From Amia ocellicauda (taxonomy: Eukaryota; Chordata; Actinopteri; Amiiformes; Amiidae): a stretch of DNA of 64,000 nucleotides. The stretch is from assembly GCF_036373705.1 (NCBI RefSeq), contig NC_089864.1, forward strand, positions 13,575,501 through 13,639,500, given 5' to 3'. Position 1 is the stretch's first letter. Each line of letters opens with the position of its first letter. Positions 39,103 to 54,179 of this stretch are shown here, piece by piece. The notes beneath the pieces are model-generated. The model was given only the letters and a program-made list of their open reading frames with translations, was not told the DNA's origin and ran no database searches. The position numbers and the translations under genes are program-made.

Positions 39103-42100
39103 GTAGATGATATAACGGGGTAGTGTTTATTTTCCACATGATATAATAAAGGCCTCTAAAGTGTAACATTGCTTGCCAATTTGATGTTCAATATCGAACT
39201 GTTTAAAAATGTACATTTTAGTTGAAACTTCAATCTGGGATTTATTTTTTAATACAGTGTTACACATGGTGTATATTATACAATCCATTTTATTATGTGC
39301 TTCAGTAATTGATTTAATTGTCTATAGACTGTCATGATTGAATATCTCATTAGTTGAGGTTTGTTTCATAATTAATTTAGCAACATTTTCTCCTTTCAGT
39401 GAGGTAATCACTTATTTGCTAGGAGGGTTTGCAAAGTTCCTGCCTCACCGATTACACAATGTTTGGTGTGTTGACTAAATAGCCCAGGTCAAGTCATTCT
39501 GGGGGCACACCTTTCTTATGTAATAAATTGGGGGAGCTTTAGTGTTTACACTCAAATGTTATGTGCTATTTATATGGCTTCATTATTATGAGGTGTTTTT
39601 ATTCAGTAACACAGCAGCCTTTTAAACTTTTAAAGGGTCTGTATAAACTAGAAATTATAGGGGCTAAACCATGTAAAATGATGTTGCTAACATACAGGAC
39701 ACATTTATACAATGCACTTATTTTTATAAGGAAACAGAAACGGATGTAAATAAAGTGAAAGATTGTTATCTAATACAGCATGCGTGTAGCAGAGTAGAGT
39801 TCAGGGAAATGTGCTTGCCATCTGGTCGCCTTTCGATGGTGGTGAGGAGTTGTACACTGCTGCGGATACTAGCTTATCTAATTTGCAAGGCAGAGGGTTT
39901 ATAGGAATTTGGGACTTTCTGTAGGTGGAGTTTAAAGTGGCAGCTTTTAAGTGCCAGAAGGTTGTCAGAGATTGTCTGTGTCACGCTGACACCATATCTT
40001 GAGCTGGAAATCATGTCAATGACCAAACAGGCATTGCCCTTGTTGGCTACATAATAAAAAAAAAAATCCTACTCGGAACTTGCAACATTAGCGGTTTATG
40101 CTATAAGGTTGACCAGTAGGACATGTGCTAAGACACTCCTGGCATTATGACTGTGTCGGGGATGGTGTTACTTTTCTATCAAGGTGGGTAGCTCTGGTTT
40201 TCTTTTTATTGCTTTGCTTTGAGGGAAGCTTATACATTTCTTGCGTTTTGTGCAGTAAATAAAACAAACATTACTACTAACCTGGTTATTCTGTACTTGA
40301 AATAGCCTAATTTGCAGTTGGTTGAAAATGAAAAAGGGCTTTATCTATTTTAAGGTAAACAAACCAATTTAAATGTATACTGCTAATCTCATTAATTTTA
40401 TTATGCCCATTATCTCACATCAACACTTAAACTATAAGTTCCATTTAGAGTTTTTGTGAAGGTTTTAATTTGTTTTCCTTTACAGCCCTTAATCTTAATC
40501 ATGTGAAAACTAGATGCAGTCATAGGGAATCGCAGTTTTGCCAAGCCTTCAGCTCATTTGCAAATTAAAATAAACACACACATGGTGGTCTTGTCTTCAA
40601 TATAAGGAAGTATCCTCTGTTACATGTAAAGCCACTATCAAATGCTGGAATTGGAGTTTGGCTTTAAGGAATTCAATGGGTGAAAAAAATATTGTTGACA
40701 TTTTTTTCAGCACCTTGGCATGTGATTTTGTGAAACCTATCAAAATCGTGCTTCATTCTATCAAACCTTTTTCATATCAGTATTGCCTGGCTTTTGTCTA
40801 CATATTCACACATTGTATGCGATAAGTATTAGCAGTATACTATGGTTTATTAAATTAGAGGCACTATAATCATTGCTATACAAATGTTTGTTTTAATGTA
40901 TTCACTTTAATATTTAAATGAAAACATAACTAGTGTTTTTAATGAGGCTTACTGGGCTGTGGGTTTTGGTTTCAAGCTTACTGCCCCTTTGACTGTCATT
41001 TTCATGGTGCAGATGTCAGCAATTCTGTACAGATCTTCAGTTATGTGTAGTATCTTTAAGGAAAAACATTCTTTGATGGTTGCCACATGATGTCAAGGAG
41101 CAGTCTCCAAAGTATTATGTGATTCAGAGCAGGTTTAGAGCATGTATAAAATAAATCTTCCAAAAATCCCAAACCTCTGCATTTTTAAAAAGTGTTATCA
41201 TTAAGCTGTGGCTTGTATAAATTTGCACAAATTACTGGATGTTCAGAACAAAAAGAAGACTTATGAAAATTGGCTGCAGCCCTAGTTGGAAGAAATAGTT
41301 ACACTCTCTTATCTATGACGTTGTCCTCCCTAAAGGTGTTGACTCCTTTTCAAGGTTACTGGCTGAGGTGACAATTAAACTGCAACATAGGATTTAAATC
41401 TTTTTAAACGTTGTGCCGTTTGGAAATCAACTGTTTGGCAGAAGCCTGTTGCTGCTGTTTCCTTATGCACTTTGACAGGGTAAGAATCATATTGTTTTCC
41501 CTGTTAGGTATTTCATGCACGGGGTTTGCAAAGAAGGGAGCAACTGCCGATATTCCCATGATCTCAAACCAGCCATGATTTGTAAATACTTCCAGAAAGG
41601 ATGCTGCGCTTATGGGGACCGCTGCAGGTAAGCGTGCAGTTTTAACCCTTGGGAGAGGGGAAAGTGACTGCTCTTGGCACAGCTTTACATGGCTATAAAG
41701 CACGTAAAATGCTCAGTAGTTCACGATTTAAAGAAAGTGTTCCATACCAGATCCTTTTAAGACTATTTTCAAAGAAAGCATTCATTATGACATAGATGCT
41801 GAAACCCTACAGCAGTGCACTGAACAGTATGGAAGCATTATGCACTTAGAATGTATTTATTTAGTTAAAAAAATGTATAATTAATATATAAAGTATAAAT
41901 TGTGATATTCCAGACAGCTGTGCTTGAAATGTATGGCGAGGGCCTGTTCATCTACTGACGTAATGCACCATATCACAAAGCTTGGATGCTAATGGTGGGG
42001 CCTGGGTAAAAGTGCAGAAAATCCTTCATGGCATGCTCGGACCTCAATCCCATAGAAAATCTCTGAGGTGAACAGGAATTGGGAATCGGGGAGAAAACTG

Positions 42101-45100
42101 TTATTGAATCAGAAACTGCCTGTTGGACCAATGGTATATTATTCCTCAAGCCAACTATTAAAGGATTGTCCCTAGTCATTGAGGTCAAGGAAGGCCTATC
42201 CCCTACTAAATCACCCTGAAAAAAACATTTAGATCTTGTGTGTCACGATTATTGTGTTTTTCAGTTCAGTATTCCGAGTTTACTCTAAGTTTTCATATTG
42301 GCCATGGTAGATAGCTACACATATTTTAAGTTTTTTGATTATTTTAATTTATCCATCCTCTTGTGTCTTAATGGGCAGTTTCTGTTTAAGCCACATTACT
42401 AGGTAGTTATCAAAACTGCAGCAGATCAAGCAGTTGCTGTGTAGACTATGTATTTTGCTTTGACTGCTTTTAAGATTTGTGATCTTAAATCCAGAAGTAC
42501 AGTGTGTTCTGTTGAGTCTCTTGATGATTGGTGCTTACATAAGCGCCCAGCCTACATCTTCATTGTGTGCTTGTTATGTGTGCCACACCTGGACTAATGA
42601 ATAATTTGATCATGATATGTAAGAGTGGGTTTCTAAGTGCTTCAATATCAAATGCAAAACAAATAATGCAAGTACAATTTTTCTTGCTTGTTATTTTTGT
42701 CACCTAAGAATCAAATGGAAAAACAATGCATTGTTATCGCACGTTGTAAATCTACATATTTTTACTGTGCTATGCAATAGGATATTTGAAGAAAAACCTA
42801 TAGCAGAGGGTTTCTTGTTTTACCAAATTGCATTTGGGGCAACATTCATATTGTAATGAGAATCTTCACTTCACTCCATCTGTATCTGTGAGACTAAATC
42901 CCAGCAGTGCAACAGCCTCTTCATCTCCCTCTCTCTCTCGCTCTCTCGAAGATTTTGTGCACATCAGATATCTGATCGAATTGCATGCTACTGTGATCAG
43001 TTTTTTGCAGATTACAGTACAGTTTATGGATGGGCACGACTATTCGAAGGAATGTTAGTATTCGATTACTTGTGAGAGTTGTTGAAATCTGGTAGATAAA
43101 AAAAATTGTCGGCGTATTAAAAAGAAAAAAATCTTGATCTAAATTCAATATGAAAATAAGCAACCCGTGTGACATTATACTAAGGTTTGTGACATTTGTA
43201 ATCGCACAGTACCTCTAGCCCATCGATCACATGAAGAAGCGAACATTTTAATAATATTGGTAAACCCTCATTACCGGTAACTACATGGAATACGGTAATG
43301 CTGGTTTTGCGGATGACAACATAAACAAAAATGCACTGAGTGCGTATGTGCCCACATAGACGTCCTAGTTGCCTGTGAAACCAAACCGTTTGAATAAGTT
43401 ATGGATCCTAGAGTGTTGTAAGGCATGTTCATACTACTATATAAATGTATTGGTTGTTATTAGGAATAATAAGTTACAATAATTTAGCCACATATTGGCT
43501 GCAACTGTATATTTCTTAATGATATGAGAACACGGCTACACAGGAGAGATTTGAGCAACACATACCTGCAATTTTAATACTGGGACAGCTTAATTCACCC
43601 GCTTAATAACACATGCCATATTTTGAACTGATCTTTCCTCCCATGCTGTCACACGAAACCGCATCATTTGTTTTTGAATATTTGATATATAGTGGTTACT
43701 TATATTCGTATGCAAAATTTCAGGTGAGAACCAATAGTAGTAGTGTGTATGCGTGTGTAGAAAGATCCAGTCACCCACAATGGATATTGAAACGAGTAGT
43801 CTTGTACAGTATAGGCTATAATTGATTGCAGTTTGTTTTGCATGAAGATGACCATAAGGCCTTTAAATGTGAATGTTAATTGATGGGGCATCTGCCATTT
43901 TAATGATGGGTTTGCCTGAGGCAGTAGATTAAGCACCAATGATGTTAACCTACATGCATCTAGGGCGCACTACAGCCTGCATGGCAATTGCACCACGATT
44001 ATTAGCGTTACATTTTTCTTAATTGACATTCTTTCTTTGCTCACTGTTTTTACTTTGTCTCCAGCTACATAAATCCAGAATAGTGCAAACCAGATGAAAG
44101 ATGGATTATTCAGAAGTAAACAAATTTGTAATTGGTTAGGATACATTAATATTCATCCTTGTTCTATAAGTGCATTTGCATACTGATATTGTCACCTCAT
44201 GGCACTTTTTTTATGCAATGATGGTTTTACAGTATGGAGGACCTTCAGTGAGATGCACTGACATAACTAGGGTACACCAAGATCATTAGCACTGTAGCAA
44301 GATCATTAAATGAGTCTGTGATTGCATTAAAAGGGAAATTGGTTAATGTAATGGATTTATGTAAATTACTGTGAAAGAAAGCTGTGGTTGTGTCAGCTTA
44401 TGTTTTTTTTTGTTGTTTTTTTTTCTCATCAGATTTATCCTGACATTTTTAAATGTACCTTTGAAATGTGCAATTCAATTTTAAATCCTTTATGCCCGTG
44501 CCTTTACAATGTGGAGTTGTGGCGAGAATGATTAAAATATATTTTCCTGCACCTCAAGAGTTATTTTTAACATGAGAGTTTAGAGCTCCCGATGAGAGAA
44601 CCGTCTGCTTAGTGGTGCAGTGCCTCCCACAAGCAACTGAAATAATACATGCTTTAAAATAGGAAATGTTATATCTGTGCCATTTTACATTTAGAGACAA
44701 TATCCAGTGGATATACGTGGGTATTATCTTGGTGTGACTCTAAATGAAAGTAGCATTGCTGAATGATATCAAAGAAAATAAACCTGCATATATAATGAAG
44801 GAAACATTCAAAATTCATTCAACACCAAGATGAGTAGAATGTAATCCTTAAGCCAGTTTAGTATGTTTTCCCACTCTGAATTAGTGTATTGCCATCCACC
44901 CATCTGGGCCTTGTACACATTGAGCCTCAATGCAGTTAAAGAGTGCAGCTTTAAATCTTAATAGTTTGGGTAAATGCAAAGTGCAGTGACGGCCACATGA
45001 GTCAGTCCTTCTTAAGAAGAAATAAAGAGCATGGTTGTTCTTCTATGGTAAGCATTACAGCAGCACTAAAACTCTTGGTAACTGCTGGATAAATTTCCGT

Positions 45101-47632
45101 CCAAGTTAAGGTCAGATGTCCTCTGCTGCCCTTTCAGAAACTCAACTCAAATTCAATGTCTCAGTTCTTCCAGAATCAGGAACACAGATTGCATGTTCCT
45201 ATGTAAAGCCTCACAGATTAGTCAGTGGTGATCTGAGATGGGTGTGTGTGTGCATATTTGAATGACCTCAGGTTGTTTTTTGCTGTGCAGGTATGACCAC
45301 TCAAAACCACCCAAGCAGGACGAACTGGACGGTCCCAAGCCAATGATGCCACGGACTCTCAACCCCACCTCTGATGGCACCCTTTTTTCCAAGTCCTCTG
45401 GGCCCAGTGGTAGGGCTGACCTCCTGGAGCATCCACATAGCTCAGGCGCTGTAGACTGGGTCAACGCTGCAGAGTTTGTGCCAGGGCAGCCATACTGTGG
45501 ACGGGGTGAGTTCAGCCGGGTTCATCTGTAGGACCGGTGTAGGCTTGAGGAAGCCATTGCACATGAGATAAATGTTTCCCGTTTCCGCAGCTGACTCGGT
45601 CCTGGAGGAGGAGCCTGGGCTGGTGATCGAGGAGGAGTACGAGAAGGAGCAGGCGAATAAGGAGTTGAAGAAGCAGCTTTGCCCATATGCGGCAGTCGGG
45701 GAGTGCCGATATGGTGTGAATTGCGCCTATCTGCACGGGGACGCCTGCGACATGTGCGGGCTACAGGTCCTCCACCCCTCCGACTCTACCCAGAGATCGC
45801 AGCACATCAAAGTAAGACCCTAACCTGTACCGTTGTTCCGAGGGCAGTAAAGCGGCAGAAAGAACATGAATTAGATTGGTATGATTAAAAAATAATGCAG
45901 TTTGAGAGGGGAGGTGTGAGAGATTCCTCCTGTTCGTACAGGACCACGTGGTAGTCCTTGTTTGTCTTAAATTCAACGCCTTCCAAATGTCAGGATTTCA
46001 TATAAGCGTTGACGCCTTCATAGACCGTTTTATTCGTCCATCCCTAAGGCTTGTATCGAAGCTCATGAGAAGGACATGGAGATCTCGTTTGCCGTCCAGC
46101 GCAGTAAAGACATGATGTGTGGGATCTGCATGGAGGTGGTGTATGAGAAAGCCAACCCTAGCGAGCGGCGGTTTGGCATCCTTTCCAACTGCAACCACTG
46201 CTACTGCCTGAAGTGCATCAGAAAGTGGAGGAGCGCCAAGCAGTTTGAGAGCAAGATTATTAAGTAAGCCATCAGAAAAGTGACCCACCTAATTAAACAT
46301 CTAATAGTCACTTCTGGGGTTTCATCCTCATGTTGACATTTATTGCATTTTCAAGTGAACTGAGAAAAGGCCATTAAGGAGAGAGGTTTTAAAATGCCAA
46401 AATGGCCTCCAGTGACATGTTGGAGGACTTGTGTAATTTACAAAGTGAATACAGGGATCTAGACATTAGTGTGTTCACAGGGGGCTTCAGAAACTCCTAC
46501 ACACTTGGGTTAGTACTATAAGGGTGTAGAAAAGGTAGTCCTTGATCTGATGATTTCTTCGCCCTTTTCTTCATAGATCCTGCCCTGAATGTCGGATTAC
46601 ATCAAACTTTGTGATCCCCAGTGAATACTGGGTGGAAGACAAGGAAGAAAAACAGAAACTTATCCAGAAATACAAGGATGCTATGAGGTAAGGGTGAAGC
46701 TCGATTTCTTTATGAAATCCTGTGAAAACTGTCGTCTATGTTGATTTCATGTCTTCTGTTCACATACATAAAAAATGTTTTTTCTCCCCACCCACTCTGT
46801 GTGCCTCAAATTGAAGTAAAGGTTTTGGCATGTACTTGTAAAGTAATGCATAACACATGAGTCAGTATTACATCACGCCTCAAAGGAGCCTAGCTGTGAT
46901 TTCAATGGATGGAAGATCTGCTACATTTAAAATCTTGTTTATCATTTTGGCTGAGGTCATATCTAAGTTTCCTACCGAAAATTCTGGTTTTATGTCAGCC
47001 ACTGACTCTTTTTCTGTGCAGTTGCTCTTATTCACATTGCAATAGATTTCCAGTGTTACAATCTCTCCTCCCTGTATTCTGATGCCCGTTCCTCGCAGTG
47101 GCAAGCCATGCAGATATTTTGATGAAGGCCGTGGCACCTGCCCCTTCGGGGGGAACTGTTTCTATAAGCATGCTTATCCCGATGGCCGTCTGGAGGAGCC
47201 CCAGCCACAGAGACGGCAGCTGGGTTTGGCAGGGAGACACCGGGTAAGAGCGCTGAAGTGCTTCCTATGGTGAAATTGTGTTAAAGGGTTTGTCAGGTTT
47301 TATTGGCAGCGATCTCTATTCAGTTTTGAGCCGTTTGATATTGTGAAAAGTGGCTTGTTTTTAAAGTTTTCCAAAACCATATTCCCTTTGTTTGGTGTGT
47401 GTGTGTGTGTGTGTTTTAGAATCAGAGACGGACACCTCTTTGGGATATCTTTGACGAGCGAGAAAGCACCGACTCCTTCGACAATGAAGATGAAGACGTC
47501 GTGACCTTCGAGTTGAGTGAGATGTTGCTCATGCTACTGGCGGCCGGCACTGACGATGAAATCACAGATTCGGAAGACGAGTGGGACTTGTTTCATGAAG
47601 AGCTGGACGATTATTACGAGGTTTACCTATAG
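38079..47632 (+). CDS. mkrn1: Makorin RING finger E3 ubiquitin ligase, MKRN1 type
   Basis: RNA-binding E3 ubiquitin ligase. Eight exons with consistent phases give 437 aa: 38079-38152, 41508-41627, 45291-45505, 45591-45811, 46049-46263, 46577-46687, 47099-47243, 47420-47632. Domains in order: two CCCH zinc fingers (about 23-42, [15 protein letters not shown], and 51-75), a third CCCH (about 167-187, [20 protein letters not shown]), the makorin Cys-His motif ([10 protein letters not shown]) and a C3HC4 RING (234-287, CGIC to SCPEC). A fourth CCCH follows (about 323-343). The acidic tail ends [14 protein letters not shown]-like, as in MKRN1. The finger order is the full MKRN1 set. A fish mkrn1 paralogue (mkrn4-like) cannot be excluded without a tree. 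Introns 1 and 2 are 3.4 and 3.7 kb. Confidence 0.93.
38408..38463. repeat. Purine microsatellite (GAAA/GGAA/GGGA)n
   Basis: AAAG, then AAGG, then GGGA units in a polypurine run within intron 1 of the makorin gene. Confidence 0.85.
41930..42220 (+). mobile_element. Tc1/mariner transposase C-terminal scrap
   Basis: Around 42037-42070 the plus strand reads SDLNPIENL, then a stop, then GEQELG, the conserved region around the catalytic Glu of Tc1/mariner transposases. Degraded sequence follows on the 3' side. No inverted repeats or intact ORF were seen. It lies in intron 2 of the makorin gene. Confidence 0.55.
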
Positions 47633-48562
47633 CACTGCCCCCCCACCACCCCCAAAACCCTGATCCCATCCCAAGTACCCAGTATGGACTGTCTTGTGTG
47701 AGTGTTGGACAGTAGCTTCTTTCCCCTGTGTTGTGGCAGTGCCTTTCAGCAGGCCATGAAATTAATAACTTAAAAAAATTAAAAATATGAAAATACAGAC
47801 AAAAAGCGGGCGGTACAATTAAAACCTTTTCTAGAATCCTGTCCGTTCTGTGAGTCTGTCAGTGTCCACTTTATTTAAAAATCACAAAAAGAAACTACAA
47901 ATGAACATGCTAATAAACCTCCTTAAGTTAATTCATGGGTGTGGGTTTGACTTGTATATCATCTACCCAGGTGTTTTAAAGACTGTGTTTCTGAGGATCT
48001 CAATGACAACAATCTACTGGTGATGGTTGTGGAGTTTGTAAGACCCTAAGCTTTATGCAGGACTTGTAGGTTTATTTCCGTCGTGCACTGAGGTGAGGTT
48101 GGGTTTACTCAAACATCTCTCCTACACAAATTTCTACGTTTTTAACAGACTTCATTTCCCGATCTACAGTACCGAATGTTGTTGAACACTATTTTCTTGC
48201 TTTGAAGTGGGTCCGTTTTGCTGGTGTATGATTTCAAATAGACTGATTCACAATCATTAGCAACACCTGTGGTACCTAATAGCAAGTCCCTGCTCAGAAA
48301 TGGATTTGAATAGTCACAGTTTGCACTTTGTCTGCAGACTACAGAAGCAGAAACTATGAATCCGAGTGTTTGTAACCGTATGAAAAAGCATCATTCCACT
48401 AAAGACGATTTGTGAACATTGAATTCTTAGGCAAACCAGAAAGAGCCATGCCACAAGAACCTGATGTTTATCTGTGTTTAGTTACAGTATAAAGTATGTA
48501 TTTATACAGTATGTGCAGGTTTTTATGATATAAATCATTCAACATTACTTGAAGATTAAAGT
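47633..48562 (+). other. Makorin 3' untranslated region with poly(A) signals
   Basis: Downstream of the TAG stop at 47630-47632, candidate cleavage signals are AATAAA at 47912-47917 and ATTAAA at 48555-48560. The real 3' end cannot be chosen from sequence alone; alternative 3' ends are plausible. Confidence 0.45.
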
Positions 48563-50800
48563 TTATTTTCATCAAATGATCCCAGGTTTCATTGGATGCC
48601 TTTTTCCTGATCGAACTTGAACGCAAAAATTATTTCCTGGGAAAACTCGCAAAGAATTTGATTAAATGTGTTATGGTATCTTTTCTTTATTTAATTGAAT
48701 GTCTCTTATTGTTTGTTTTGGTCCTGTATATTTTATAGCTCTTCAACGCGTGTGCTCTGGTATTGGCATGAATTGCCATCTGTTTCGGAGAGTGTTTGTC
48801 AAATAAAAACACTGTTAACAGGTTTGGTTTTGCTCTGGACAGGTATGCAGGTGGGTATAATGTTGTGGGCTTGAGTTTGCTAGTTTGAACTACTTAAATG
48901 GTCTTCACTGTGTGTCCACGATTCCCCCAGTACCTTGATGGTGATGGCAATTGTCAAATTATATATACATATGCTGATTGATTAACTAATATAAAACTGG
49001 AATGTTACAATTGAATGCAGATTAAATCAGTGCAATACATTTATGTATTTAATTTGCAGCAGTGCTATAGACAACATAACAAAACGCACATAAATAACCT
49101 TACTGCAGCGCATGTTCATTTCATCGCAGTGGTGCGAGTCTCCTCAAAGCATTTGGATCGGTGATTTTTCTTGTTGCGAGGCTGTGTTCTCCATCCCCAC
49201 CCTGTGAACGCTCAGAGTGAATAGTCTGACCTTATTACAGCAGCCATCCCTCTGCTGTTCACCTATAATTTACAACCAAATTTAAACTAGTATATCTGTT
49301 TATATATACTTGCATGTGTTCCTTCTGTGTGCTGTTCGCTGGTTTTGAATGGTGTTTGTGTGGTGAGGTTCCACAGAAGAAACCATATCTGTGACCTGTT
49401 TAATGACTTAAATACTTTTGTTCCTTTTTCCTAGACAAGAAACAAATGAAGGTTCTTATAGATATGCAGGCTATGATGTGGTTTCAGATTTATTATAATG
49501 AAGCCCAAACCCTGGGACTATACACCCTTCTCATTCCCCCTAAATAATAAATAAATAAAGACTTGTTCATAATGTACACTTGCATTTTCTTTGCTAGATC
49601 TTAGTTGTGCTGTATTGTGTATACATTAATATGTAGAATATATACATACATACAGATTATAAAAATGACCAAATTGGGGATATGTAGAATGTAGGTATTG
49701 TGAAACTAAATGGTTGAGCCAAGAATGATATCTACAAATGAACAGGAAGCTTTTAAGCTTTCATGAATTTCACATTTTATACCTAGTTCTGCGTTCTTTT
49801 AAAGGGAGAAATTCTGCCGATTTATTTTCACTTAGGATAACCCACGGTAATCAAATGACTGATTGAATGGCTGTATAGTTGGTTGTGTATGGTGAACTGT
49901 TATACTGTAGGACGAATATTCCTTTTTATATGTAAAAGTTATGTGTACAGGTTCAATACAAAAATGGTGAATTTTAAGACTCAAAAATCATATTTAGTGG
50001 TTTGTTCATTAAAAATGTAGCTGCAGCTGTATTCCTGTACTTAATCAGTGTGTACTGATTGCTGTCTACTGCTACTAAAGGAGCAATCGGCCTTATCTAT
50101 AATGAAATGGTCCTTTTCGTTCCTTAGGTAAAATTGTAAAAGTGACACAGAGGACAATTTAATTGCTTTCATAATCCCCATTTTCATTTGTCATTCTGAT
50201 CCTATTGAAATGGGGGGCAAGGGGATGTCTTTAATGTCTAATCACTTCTGGGAAAATAAATATTAAGGGTCACTTTTTTTAATGGGCAGTTTTTATTTTA
50301 TTTTTTAAATCATATTAATGATGTTTAGAAAACAGTATCCTAGTGGCATTCAAATTTAAGGGGCACTGAATTGTAGGTTTGAATGCTTTAGCATGTTTTA
50401 AGCTTTCTATCCGATCACATCAAACTTTAGTTTTGTCAAAACAATTTGAAAACTTTAGATTACAAAATGCTTTCTATGTTTTCATATCTGAATTCTTGAT
50501 CCTTTTTTTCTGTCCCTTGACTGTTCTAGCCAAGGAGATACAACGAAATTAAAGAAATGTTACTGTCAGTACAAAGCGTGCAGCAACATACAACACAGGC
50601 CACCAGAACACTTGGGTAATTTGCGATTATAAATGTAAACTGTATTTTTCTTGCATAGTAAACCATGCTGTGGGATGATATAAGGGGTTAACTAATGCAG
50701 GTGTGGGCAAAATGAACTCTGAACCTTGATATACAAAGACACTTTCAGGAACCAATAGCAGAAGATTGCATTACATCAACCACAGCAAAAATATAAAGCA
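48563..50800. other. Intergenic, no gene recognised
   Basis: AT-rich spacer between makorin and tmem121b. Further AATAAA-like hexamers (about 48802 and 49545-49560) could extend the makorin 3' end. No ORF with a recognisable domain and no splice-supported exon were found. Confidence 0.5.
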
Positions 50801-50849
50801 ATACCATTAATATATGTAATTTCCAGGAACACATACCTAGAGAATCCGA

Positions 50850-52114
<1,265 letters not shown>

Positions 52115-52179
52115 GACCAGTGGCACAGCTGGCCTCTCTGCTAAATCAATAATCCCATTGCCACTCTGGTGTTAATAAA

Positions 52180-54179
52180 GCCTTAGATGGTGTCTTTCCA
52201 GTACACAATTTCAACAGGTGCTACAGTGCAGACCCTGTAAACAGACCGACCTGCCAAGGACCAAACCAACTGGGCAATGGGCTTGCAATGCCAGGGGTTC
52301 GGTCGCTTTTTAAATGGGTATGGGTTTTGTTTTGTGGTTGATTTGGTTGATTTGCACTTGTACAGTTTGTTGCACTTTAAAGCAGTTTTAACCCCATTTT
52401 TATTCAGTGAAGGCCGTGAGATCAAGTGCAATATGTATCTGGCAGCTGGTGGTGTTTTTAATGTGGTGCCCAAAGAATGTGATGATTAGGTATAATGTGA
52501 GAGTGCATATACGCACAGGGTGTGCAATGATCTATTTCTTTTACAATTACATACTTTGATAGTATTGCATTTGCCAGGATATGTGCTGTGAAATTGTAGG
52601 TAGAAGTGCAGTCGTGGAACAGTTTGAGTAACCAGGACTTCTGGTTGACAGAGAACCAAATGTATAGCCTTTGAAGTGAACACTTTTAGACATGCAAATA
52701 ACTGTTTAAGGAATGTATGTGCCATGGGGGAAAAGACTACCTCTTTTTTGCTTTTCAGATTTAAAATAACTGATCACCTAAAAGTTAAATTATAGTCCTC
52801 TTAAAACATATTTTAAATACATTATAGCATTTTTCAAAATTAATGAATATACTGTATAGCATCTAAACATGTTCAGGTTTAAGTATATTATTAATTGATT
52901 TTAAATAATTGATTATTATAGCAATATAGAGGTAAATGAAATAGTATCACTTTTAGAAAATGAATTTATAAGACAATCGGACTTAGGTTCTATAATGAAT
53001 AATAGGCGATGGGGAAATGGCTTCTATTTAAAATCATAAATGTTTTTCTTTTTTTTCCTTTCTTTGTAAACCAAACAAGCCTTTCTAGGTACTTTCTAGT
53101 TAGGTGTACTTTAAATTGTACATTATCTAAAATGGAAGAGTAGGCCTACTCTACATAGGAAGCTGATAAGACCAAATCACAGACTGTCTCTTCACTGAGC
53201 AGGATGAATTAGCCTACATTTTGAGTTTCATTTTATAAGCAGCAATGTTTTTGGCTCTGTAACCTGATTTCAGATGAGCTCGGCACTAGTTCAACACCCT
53301 TCAATGATTACAGGAAATAGTACTCTGAGCAGCTGGTCCAGTTTCACGAGAAATCTTTTGAAGTCAATAGAAACTGACCTTAAGTCCTGCAGTTAACTTT
53401 TCAGTATGACTTTAAACACACATTTACTGCAGTTTTTTAGTTTTTTTTGGTCACAGAAAATACTACTGGTGTACATAACACAATATCTTTGTCCACATTC
53501 ACAATACTTACACATAGACGTATTTAATGTATTTGTTGTTAACACCTGGTGTAGAATAGGGTTGTCAGTTTCTTTTGTTGACCTTACATATATACATTAT
53601 AATTATCTCCCGGTTATGAAGCTTCTTTCAGGTTCGATACTACTGTTACTGAATACAGCAGTTTAGCAGTATTGACAATAATCTAAGGGCATTGAAAAAT
53701 GTGATAAACATGCATTGAGGAAGTCTGTGCCAATCGACAAGCCAGGCAGCTCCTGGCACAGTGCCGATTTGTACTGTTCGTGGGGAGTGGCGTGTGCTTT
53801 AGCGGTCAGTGCTGTGGATGATGATGGTCTCCTGTCCATTACACTAATCAATGAAACTGAGCTCAAGAGGAAATATGTTGAATTCACAGAAATACTTTAC
53901 TTTTTAGAGTTTTTAAATGTATTTAAACAAATAGTGACATAAGAAATTATAAATGGCAGGTTTATTCTGTCACTCTCTCCATAACTCTAACATTTTTTTT
54001 TTCCAGTGTGTTTTTAAAATTATGTGATTTCACCATATTTCGGCTACCCATCTTATCATGCCGAGATATTTTTTAATTCAGGGTCCTTCTCCTTCAATGA
54101 ATAATCAATTGATGTAGTGGACAATTGGGAAATTCACAATCTGTTTTTAATTAGTGATATATACATGTGTATGTATATA
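52180..54179. other. Intergenic between tmem121b and the second DD36E element
   Basis: No gene recognised. The 52183-52725 part is moderately GC-neutral and may be 3' sequence of tmem121b if the proximal poly(A) site is skipped. The remainder is AT-rich without supported exons. Confidence 0.5.
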
